This document shows, piece by piece, positions 26,505 through 32,036 of a stretch of 32,036 bases of DNA (its first letter is position 1; each line of letters opens with the position of its first letter). The DNA comes from an uncultured Muribaculaceae bacterium. Lineage in GTDB: Bacteria; Bacteroidota; Bacteroidia; Bacteroidales; Muribaculaceae. The translations under genes were made by a program, and so were the position numbers. The stretch spans positions 1 through 32,036 of the forward strand of contig CAJUJB010000023.1 in the NCBI GenBank assembly GCA_910586595.1, read 5' to 3'. The notes beneath the pieces were generated by a model. The model was not told the origin of the DNA, ran no database searches, and saw nothing but the letters and a program-made list of their open reading frames with translations.

Positions 26505-27812
26505 TTATTCATCGCGGAGAGCGTCGACCGGATCGACACGGCTCACCTCGCGTGCAGGGAGGTATGTGCCGATGAGCGTGCAGACAAGTATAAGTGCGTA
26601 GACTATGGCTGAGATGACGAAGAAGTGCTCGACCGGATGGCTCACCCAGGTGTCGATGATATTATACATCTGATTATTTGAATGGCCGATGCTCATGCCG
26701 AAGCGGAGGGTGATCTGGCTGTAGATGACAAAACCGACTATGGCCGAAACCGTGGCGAGCACAGCACCTTCACCCATCAGCATGAGCATGATATGCTGCC
26801 TGCGTGCTCCGAACGAACGGTGGACACCCATCTCTTCAACACGCCGGCGGGTCTGGAGGTAGAATGAGCCCACGATACCAAGCACGAGATTGATGAGGAA
26901 GAATGAGGCAAGAATGAAGTAGAGGTTACGCTCGGTAGGAATGCCGAATTGCGACTCGACCTCGGCGATACGCGATTCATAAGGCCAGACGGTCTTGATA
27001 TAATAATTTCCGGTGACGATGTCTTTGGTGTGATTCATGGTGAAATCGGTGGCAAAATTCTCTGGAGAAACCCCGTCCTCAAGCCGGACAACAGTATAGA
27101 AATCCCATTTGGGGAACGTAAGCGGACGCCATACCCGGTAGACCGCGCAGTTGGAACGCACGAAACTCTGGTTACGGAAATTACCTACCACACCGACGAC
27201 TTCAAGATACGTTGTATCGCCATCCCAGATGTTGACAAAGTGCTTGCCTACGGCGTCTCCGTCGGGCCAGAAGAGACGGGCACAGTCTTCGGTGATCACC
27301 AGTTCATTTCGTGTGTAGCTGCGGGCCGAGAGTTCTTCGACCGTCGGGCTGCCAGGAACGGATTTTATGCCCATGGTCTCGAAATATTCATATCCGGGCC
27401 AGAAAGAAAGATTACTTATGTTGTGCAGCAGAGTATCGGCAGGGTTGCCGGTGGTATAATCGCTGAGTGAGATGCCGTTGGCGTTAAGCTCCTGACCATC
27501 GTTGACGAAGGTAACTCGCTCGACTCCGGGAATGGCCCGAAGTTTGTCGGCGAGCCGGCGGAAGTCGGCAGCCTGCGAAGCCGAGTCGTTGGCTGCGGCT
27601 TTGAAATTCGGATTATCCTCAGGGAACGAACCCACAGCCATGAGCACAAGCCGGTCGGCATCATAGCCCAAGGGGATATTGCTGTCGGCGAGGCTTACGG
27701 TCACCCTGTCGACTATAAACCACGAGAGACAGGTGACGATTACCAGCTCGATGAAAAGCCACGCATATCTGCCGCGGCGGTTCCAGAGATTTTTAAGAAT
27801 AAGCTTGAACAT
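26505..27812 (-). CDS. ABC transporter permease, MacB-type (second of the pair)
   Basis: Inner-membrane permease of 435 residues. It has an N-terminal membrane helix after a basic start (MFKLILKNLWNRRGRYAWLF), then a large periplasmic MacB_PCD-type domain (about 45-290). Three membrane helices of an FtsX domain follow (about 295-425), including the EMGVHRSFGARRQHIM coupling segment that contacts the ATPase. This is the mechanotransmission layout of MacB. It is intact and differs substantially from the neighbouring permease, 6 bp away, so the exporter core is likely a heterodimer rather than a MacB homodimer. Confidence 0.92.
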   Translation of the reverse strand: MFKLILKNLWNRRGRYAWLFIELVIVTCLSWFIVDRVTVSLADSNIPLGYDADRLVLMAVGSFPEDNPNFKAAANDSASQAADFRRLADKLRAIPGVERVTFVNDGQELNANGISLSDYTTGNPADTLLHNISNLSFWPGYEYFETMGIKSVPGSPTVEELSARSYTRNELVITEDCARLFWPDGDAVGKHFVNIWDGDTTYLEVVGVVGNFRNQSFVRSNCAVYRVWRPLTFPKWDFYTVVRLEDGVSPENFATDFTMNHTKDIVTGNYYIKTVWPYESRIAEVESQFGIPTERNLYFILASFFLINLVLGIVGSFYLQTRRRVEEMGVHRSFGARRQHIMLMLMGEGAVLATVSAIVGFVIYSQITLRFGMSIGHSNNQMYNIIDTWVSHPVEHFFVISAIVYALILVCTLIGTYLPAREVSRVDPVDALRDE

Positions 27813-27818
27813 GGCGGT

Positions 27819-29087
27819 TTATTTTTCTTTGAGAGATTCGACAATAGGGCGACGGAGAGAACGCCAGGCAGGCACAAGAGCCGATACGATATTGAGCACA
27901 CAGCACAGCAGGAACATACATGCGAAGATAACCGGCGATAGGATGACTTCGTTGCTTACTGGAGCACCTCCTGAACCAATGTTCTTGTCGAACAATGACG
28001 CTATGCCGCATTTCACCATTATCCATGCGAAGAAGAGCCCGATAAGACCACCGACCAGCGTGAGGATCAGATTTTCCCACAGAACCTGGCCAAGCAGACG
28101 GCCGCGGGTTGCGCCGAACGACTTACGGACGCCCATCTCGGGAAGCCTCCCCTCCATACGGCCCGATATGATGCCGCTGAGATTCAGTGCCGGCACGAGC
28201 ATGAGCACCATAAGCAAGCCGAACATCGAGGCTATATACTGGGCCACGCCAAAGTCGCGGAACTGCGCATTGGAGAACTGTACCCAATAGTGGGGCACGG
28301 GCTGTGAGAAAATATCCGCCTTGTAGTCGCTCTGGCTGCTATTGAAGCGGTCGAAATAAGCGCGTACTTCTTCAGTGAGTGCCTCAGGATTATCGGAGAT
28401 AACCTTTATCTCGTAGTTGCCGAGCAAGGGGGCATCCTCCTCATCTTTATAATCAGAGCGGTTGGTATACGGGGTGAAGAAATTGGCATAGGAAAGATGC
28501 TCAGAAGGCGAGCCTTCACGCACGACGCCGCAAATGCGGTAATCGCTGCCGTCGATATTGATTTTCCGGCCCAGAAGGGAGGCGACCTCCTCAGCCCCGA
28601 ATATCTGGCGCCCGAGCCGCTCTGTGATGACCGCCACCTTCACGCCACTATCAAATTCTTCCTTAGAGAATGGCGCACCGGCAAGAAACTCGAATGAATA
28701 AAGCTCGAAAAAAGCCGGATCAATATATCGGGCCTTCATGCGCTCGGCCATCCCAGACAACTCATTTCGAGCCCAATTATCACCCCATGCCGAGTATTCT
28801 GCCGAGACAAGAGTGGCATTCTCAAGATTATAGAAGAAATCGCGCACAACCGGATATGAGAATGAGAAGATATAGCGGCCTTGTCCGCCTGTCTTGTCAA
28901 GCTGTATTGACTGAAGGTAATAGGTATTGTCGCGCTGGTACTCAGGATAGACCGGAGCAATCTGCATCCAGTTCAAGATGGCCATCACAGTGCCGGTGGC
29001 TATAGCCAGGGCCGTACCGAAAATGTATATACCTGAGAACAGCTTGTCGTGGCGTATCATCTGCCACACATGGCTTAGGGTTTTCAT
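27819..29087 (-). CDS. ABC transporter permease, MacB-type (first of the pair)
   Basis: Inner-membrane permease of 422 residues with the same order as its partner: a cytoplasmic basic start and first helix (about 17-40), a periplasmic domain, then three C-terminal helices of the FtsX type (about 275-415). The cytoplasmic coupling segment is LPEMGVRKSFGATRGRLLGQ. The periplasmic part contains FSYPVVRDFFYN and ITERLGRQIFGAEEVASLLGRKI, typical of MacB_PCD domains. It lies 24 nt downstream of the fusion protein gene and 6 nt upstream of the second permease. The substrate is unknown. MacB relatives move peptides, lipoproteins, siderophores or macrolides. Confidence 0.92.
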   Translation of the reverse strand: MKTLSHVWQMIRHDKLFSGIYIFGTALAIATGTVMAILNWMQIAPVYPEYQRDNTYYLQSIQLDKTGGQGRYIFSFSYPVVRDFFYNLENATLVSAEYSAWGDNWARNELSGMAERMKARYIDPAFFELYSFEFLAGAPFSKEEFDSGVKVAVITERLGRQIFGAEEVASLLGRKINIDGSDYRICGVVREGSPSEHLSYANFFTPYTNRSDYKDEEDAPLLGNYEIKVISDNPEALTEEVRAYFDRFNSSQSDYKADIFSQPVPHYWVQFSNAQFRDFGVAQYIASMFGLLMVLMLVPALNLSGIISGRMEGRLPEMGVRKSFGATRGRLLGQVLWENLILTLVGGLIGLFFAWIMVKCGIASLFDKNIGSGGAPVSNEVILSPVIFACMFLLCCVLNIVSALVPAWRSLRRPIVESLKEK

Positions 29088-29111
29088 CTATAGCAAAGTT
29101 TTAGAGTTTAC

Positions 29112-30368
29112 TTATCCATCAATTTCAAGAGTTTCCTTCTCCTCGAGGGCTCCGAGCGGCACAACCACCACCTTCTCTCCGGCATTGAGCCCGCTTATAA
29201 CCTGAACGTGATCCATCGACGCCACCCCGAGTTCGACGTCACGGCGTTCGAGCCGAGTGCCGTCGGCAGAGAGGACAAACAGACGGTATTTGCCAGGCTT
29301 TGAGTAATACTGCCCGTTGGCTATGCGGAGCACATCTGAGGCCATCCCGTTGCTCACATACACATCCGAGCGCAGGCCGGGTCGGAGACGGTCGATGCTG
29401 TCGTTGTCAAGGCTTACCGTGAAACTTATCACGCCGCTGGTCGATGTAGGTGTTACCGTCGACACTATTCCGTCGAGCGTCAGCGTGCCGATGCGCACCT
29501 TTGCAGGATTACCGGTCTCGATCGATGCGGCGTAGGCATCGGTAGCCTCTGCGGTGATCTTGTAGTGCCCGAGGTCGGCGATTGTGGCGACCACCTCTCC
29601 TTGCGACACCTGCGAGCCGATGCGGTCGCTGATCTGAGTGATCGTCGCCCGCCGCGGCGCCCTGATCTCGGCCTCGCCGAGAGTACGCGCAGCCATATCG
29701 GCTTCCTTGGCCATAATCTCGATTTCGAGGCGGGTGACGTCGGCCGCGGCGCGACGCGAGGCCCGCTCGTCGGAGAGTTGGCGCGAGAGTTGCTCAAGCT
29801 CGAGTTCAGCCGACCGCAGGGCGAAGGCCGCCTCCCTCACTTTATCGGTGGTGCCGCTGCCTATGCTGTCGAGGTATCGCTCGTTGGCATACTCAGCCCT
29901 CAGGCGTTCAACCTTCATCTCACCTACCTTAATCTGCATCTCGATAGCTCCTAACGCGGTGTTGTCGCCCACAAGCTGACGCTCAAGCTCGAGGCGCTTC
30001 ATACGCAATTGGTCGGATTGCTTCTCGGCTTGCACACGGGCTGCATGCAGATCAAGCACCAGCAAGGGTGTGCCAGCCTCGACCACATCGCCGGCCCGGT
30101 GGCATACTTCAATTATACGTGAGGAAATAGGTGAGTTGATCACCTCCTCGAATGCCGCGGCAACCTGGCCGGAGGCACTTACCGAGACTTCGATGTCGCC
30201 CCTCTCCACTTGGGAAAATCTTAGCTGGCTGCGTCGGACTTCGGTCGAAGTCATCGATGCCAGCAGCCAATAGCCCAAGCCGAGTACAGCGACGGTAGGC
30301 AATCCTACACGCAACCCTTTTATAAGCTTGCGGCGGCGTATTTCATTCTGAGGTATCTGTCGGTCCAT
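29112..30368 (-). CDS. Periplasmic adaptor (HlyD/AcrA/MacA-type) of the ABC exporter
   Basis: First gene of the exporter operon; 418 residues from ATG 30368. It has a basic N terminus, one membrane helix (about 21-37, VAVLGLGYWLLA), a first lipoyl half (SRIIEVCHRAGDVVEAGTPLLVL), a long coiled-coil hairpin (about 90-200), and the second lipoyl half with beta-barrel domains (ATITQISDRIGSQVSQGEVV, DVYVSNGMASDVL). The frame is open further upstream, with an ATG at 30392 and a start at 30443. Both lie at or before the transcription start predicted from the sigma-54 promoter, so the 30368 start is preferred. It would bridge the permease pair and the TolC-type channel. Confidence 0.92.
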   Translation of the reverse strand: MDRQIPQNEIRRRKLIKGLRVGLPTVAVLGLGYWLLASMTSTEVRRSQLRFSQVERGDIEVSVSASGQVAAAFEEVINSPISSRIIEVCHRAGDVVEAGTPLLVLDLHAARVQAEKQSDQLRMKRLELERQLVGDNTALGAIEMQIKVGEMKVERLRAEYANERYLDSIGSGTTDKVREAAFALRSAELELEQLSRQLSDERASRRAAADVTRLEIEIMAKEADMAARTLGEAEIRAPRRATITQISDRIGSQVSQGEVVATIADLGHYKITAEATDAYAASIETGNPAKVRIGTLTLDGIVSTVTPTSTSGVISFTVSLDNDSIDRLRPGLRSDVYVSNGMASDVLRIANGQYYSKPGKYRLFVLSADGTRLERRDVELGVASMDHVQVISGLNAGEKVVVVPLGALEEKETLEIDG

Positions 30369-30398
30369 TTTTATCGTGTTCGTTTTTGCCATATATGG

Positions 30399-30415
30399 CG
30401 CAAACGCCGTGCCAA
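30399..30415 (-). promoter_or_regulatory. Sigma-54 (RpoN) -24/-12 promoter of the ABC exporter operon
   Basis: On the minus strand the sequence is TTGGCACGGCGTTTGCG. It contains TGGCACG, a 4-bp spacer and TTGC, with the invariant GG and GC separated by exactly 10 bp. Only the final W of the TGGCACGNNNNTTGCW consensus is missed. Counting from GC at -13/-12 gives a start near 30388 and a leader of about 20 nt to ATG 30368. The operon also encodes a GAFTGA-type activator downstream. Confidence 0.88.
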
Positions 30416-30443
30416 AATCAACCACCCATTGAATTACAGACAC

Positions 30444-30468
30444 TTACACAAATCGCCATTACACAAAT
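30444..30468. repeat. Two direct repeats TTACACAAAT upstream of the sigma-54 promoter
   Basis: TTACACAAAT occurs at 30444-30453 and 30459-30468 with a 15-bp period. It lies between the -24 box and the TGTNCG cluster, about 55-80 bp upstream of the predicted start. It may be a binding site for a second factor such as a DNA-bending protein. No function is shown. Confidence 0.5.
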
Positions 30469-30469
30469 A

Positions 30470-30512
30470 GTGTCCGATTCCGTACACCTGTCCGCCTCTC
30501 TTGTACGGACAC
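30470..30512. promoter_or_regulatory. Candidate upstream activating sequence for the NtrC-type regulator
   Basis: The imperfect palindrome GTGTCCGATTCCGTACAC (30470-30487) has 7-bp arms with one mismatch. Next to it are TGTCCG (30489-30494), TGTACG (30502-30507) and CGGACA (30506-30511), giving five TGTNCG-type half-sites within 43 bp. They lie about 80-125 bp upstream of the predicted sigma-54 start, where enhancers for NtrC-family activators usually lie. Confidence 0.65.
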
Positions 30513-30521
30513 CGCAAAATA

Positions 30522-30545
30522 GAATGGCACTTGTTCGTGTCATTC
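30522..30545. repeat. Imperfect inverted repeat upstream of the exporter operon
   Basis: GAATGGCAC (30522-30530) and GTGTCATTC (30537-30545) form 9-bp arms with one wobble around a 6-nt loop. It lies about 75 bp beyond the stop of the upstream DUF4143 gene and could weakly terminate it or be a further regulator site. Neither is established. Confidence 0.4.
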
Positions 30546-30618
30546 AATACAACGGAAAGAATTGGAGTCCTTATCCCACCAATAAAAACACTCTATACGC
30601 CGACCCCTCTAAACATGT

Positions 30619-31896
30619 TTAATGTTTGAGACTTCCAATCGGAACAACCAATACTCCATCCGTAGGCCTTCTGTAGGCATATTGGCCGACCCCGGTCAAA
30701 ACCATCAAGAAGGAAGGTTTATTCATTTTATCTGTATCAATCTTATCAGCAAGTTTTATCAGGTTGGCAGCCCCCTCTTCTATGAGTTTTTCTCCGCCAA
30801 GTTTAATTTCAACAAGGCCATATTTTCCATTCTTCAAGTGTATTACAGCATCGCACTCAAGGCCGTTTTTATCTCTATAGTGATATACGGATCCACCTAT
30901 TGCATCCGCGTATACTCTAAGATCTCTCACACACAGTGTCTCGAATATAAGGCCGAATGTATTCAAATCATTAATCAAGTCTTCCGGGCCAAGACCAAGG
31001 GCCGCAGTTGCTATGGAAGGATCCGCAAAATATCGGGTATCTGAAGTCCTTACGGCAGTCTTACTCCTCAAATTGGGATTCCATGCCGCCGAGTCTTCAA
31101 TTACAAAAATACTCTTTAGTGCATTTATATACGAATAGATCGTATTTTCTGCTGGAGCCACACCATTAGCTGATACATCAGACACAAGGGTTGCTATTGA
31201 AATTGATGCGCCTTGATTTCGGGCATAACTTCTCATTAACCTTCGCGCCAATTCCGGATCGCGCTGCACTCCATCAGCTCTGGAAATATCACTTCGTACC
31301 ACAGCTTCAAAATATTCTTCGGCCTGCATTAAAGCTGACTTGGGATTTGACTTTAAAGTTGCTTTGGGCCAACCTCCACGACATGTCAAAAAAGCGAGTT
31401 TTTCTATGTCGATATTGCTTGTACCATCGACAATGTCCGATGTTGTGAACAGAGACGACAAGCTTACATCACCCGAAGAATCTCCCGACTCCCAAAGGCT
31501 CATAGTGCGTAATTTAAGCCATGACATTCTGCCCGTACCAGAGTGGAAAATTTCATTTGGATCTGCCGGAACGGCTGATCCGGTCAATATGAATAGCCCA
31601 TCTTCTCCTCTCTTGTCGATTTCATTTCTTACCGCATCCCAAAATTGTGGCGCAATCTGCCATTCATCAATCAAACGAGGAGTCTCGCCTTTCAATAGAC
31701 GCCCTATATTAGTTTGAGCCAATATCATATTTTGATCACGATTATCAGGATCGGCCATGTAGAGTATACTCTTTGCGTGTTGACATGCAAGAGTAGTCTT
31801 TCCACAATATTTGGCGCCTTCAATTAGAACGGCACCCATTGCGTCCAATTTATCATCAAGAATCCGATCTGCAATACGTGGTTTATAGTCTGCCAT
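30619..31896 (-). CDS. Orphan ATP-binding protein, AAA_14 plus DUF4143
   Basis: Protein of 425 residues from a family abundant in Bacteroidetes and of unknown function. The N-terminal ATPase domain has Walker A LIEGAKYCGKTT (K33), Walker B-like TPRLIDEWQIAP and the sensor-like FILTGSAVPAD. The C-terminal DUF4143 region contains DTRYFADPSIATAALG and a nuclease-like segment, HYRDKNGLECDAVIHLKN then YGLVEIKLGG, that has the D...E-x-K spacing of PD-(D/E)XK folds. The ATG at 31896 is chosen because the frame's earlier TTG (31920) lies inside the -7 box. It is monocistronic with a good promoter, and composition by eye is AT-richer than the exporter operon. Relatives are sometimes linked to mobile elements or toxin-antitoxin-like loci, which cannot be tested here. 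Confidence 0.9.
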   Translation of the reverse strand: MADYKPRIADRILDDKLDAMGAVLIEGAKYCGKTTLACQHAKSILYMADPDNRDQNMILAQTNIGRLLKGETPRLIDEWQIAPQFWDAVRNEIDKRGEDGLFILTGSAVPADPNEIFHSGTGRMSWLKLRTMSLWESGDSSGDVSLSSLFTTSDIVDGTSNIDIEKLAFLTCRGGWPKATLKSNPKSALMQAEEYFEAVVRSDISRADGVQRDPELARRLMRSYARNQGASISIATLVSDVSANGVAPAENTIYSYINALKSIFVIEDSAAWNPNLRSKTAVRTSDTRYFADPSIATAALGLGPEDLINDLNTFGLIFETLCVRDLRVYADAIGGSVYHYRDKNGLECDAVIHLKNGKYGLVEIKLGGEKLIEEGAANLIKLADKIDTDKMNKPSFLMVLTGVGQYAYRRPTDGVLVVPIGSLKH

Positions 31897-31917
31897 AGTA
31901 TCAATTTTTTGTCTTTG

Positions 31918-31948
31918 CAAAGTTACACATAATTTATTGAATTACAAA
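31918..31948 (-). promoter_or_regulatory. Consensus Bacteroidetes promoter for the DUF4143 gene
   Basis: On the minus strand TTTG (31948-31945), a 19-bp spacer, then TAACTTTG (31925-31918). The ATG at 31896 is 21 bp further on. The match to TTTG/TAnnTTTG is complete, and it rules out the upstream TTG as the start codon. Confidence 0.8.
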
Positions 31949-31960
31949 ATATAAATATAT

Positions 31961-32036
31961 TTCATTGGTACACTTGGCCGATTTTCATTGGTACACTTGG
32001 CCGATTTCCGTTGGTACACTTGGCCGGTTTTCGTTG
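31961..32036. repeat. 23-bp tandem repeat array, continuing past the window
   Basis: At least three copies of a 23-bp unit with core TTGGTACACTTGGCCG begin near 31961, 31984 and 32007, and a fourth is cut by the window end at 32036. The first two copies are identical. The third has small changes (CA to CG before the core and GAT to GGT after). Unit count and far boundary are unknown. A multi-copy motif beside a gene end resembles the repeated transposase-binding sites at the ends of IS21-type elements, but no transposase is visible. Confidence 0.8.

Noticed and set aside
25824..26612. A 262-codon plus-strand frame opposite the ABC ATPase
   Set aside because: Shadow of the ATPase gene, whose Walker and signature motifs are certain.
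30610..30621. Palindrome TAAACATGTTTA at the stop of the DUF4143 gene as a terminator
   Set aside because: It has no loop and no following T tract, and a 12-bp AT-rich palindrome is weak evidence.
31961..32036. Tandem repeats as a CRISPR array
   Set aside because: The 23-bp units are contiguous with no variable spacers, so this is a simple tandem repeat.

Overview
The window comes from a member of the Bacteroidales, most likely a Muribaculaceae-type gut anaerobe. The evidence is the recurrent Bacteroidetes promoter pattern (TTG or TTTG, about 20 bp, then TAnnTTTG), absence of clear Shine-Dalgarno sites, lipoproteins with acidic residues after the lipid cysteine, an NAGLU/GH89 glycosidase, a BtuG-like beta-propeller lipoprotein, and the AAA-ATPase-like/PD-(D/E)XK and DUF4143 ATPase families. 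Most of the DNA is GC-rich by eye. The two orphan ATPase genes look AT-richer. Genus is not resolvable from this alone.

Layout from left to right. (1) The 3' two thirds of a tRNA-Glu(UUC) and its terminator. (2) A two-gene unit, YihX-like HAD phosphatase and ribF. (3) A monocistronic S41 C-terminal processing protease with its own promoter and a strong terminator. (4) A translationally coupled three-gene RND efflux operon (membrane fusion protein, AcrB-type pump, NodT-type outer-membrane lipoprotein). (5) An RsmF-type rRNA m5C methyltransferase. (6) A lone AAA-ATPase-like/PD-(D/E)XK protein with a textbook promoter. (7) An MsbA-type ABC exporter followed by a head-GIN-domain lipoprotein and a TlpA-like thiol oxidoreductase. 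(8) A GlmU-like nucleotidyltransferase/LbH protein, divergent from a BtuG-like surface lipoprotein and a periplasmic alpha-N-acetylglucosaminidase.

(9) From 21.6 to 30.4 kb, all on the minus strand, lies the most coherent system in the window: an HlyD/AcrA-type fusion protein, two non-identical MacB/FtsX-type permeases, a MacB/LolD-type ATPase and a TolC-family channel. These are followed by an NtrC-type sigma-54-dependent response regulator and its histidine kinase. Upstream of the first gene is a near-perfect -24/-12 sigma-54 promoter. About 80-125 bp further upstream is a cluster of TGTNCG half-sites placed where an enhancer for the NtrC-type regulator would be expected. The reading is a self-contained, signal-regulated tripartite ABC exporter. 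The promoter also forces a later start for the fusion protein than the longest reading frame suggests. (10) A DUF4143 ATPase with its own promoter lies near the right edge, and the window ends inside a 23-bp tandem repeat array that may be the end of a mobile element.

No CRISPR array, rRNA, complete insertion sequence or recognisable riboswitch was seen. Nearly all genes are intact. No frameshifted gene was found.
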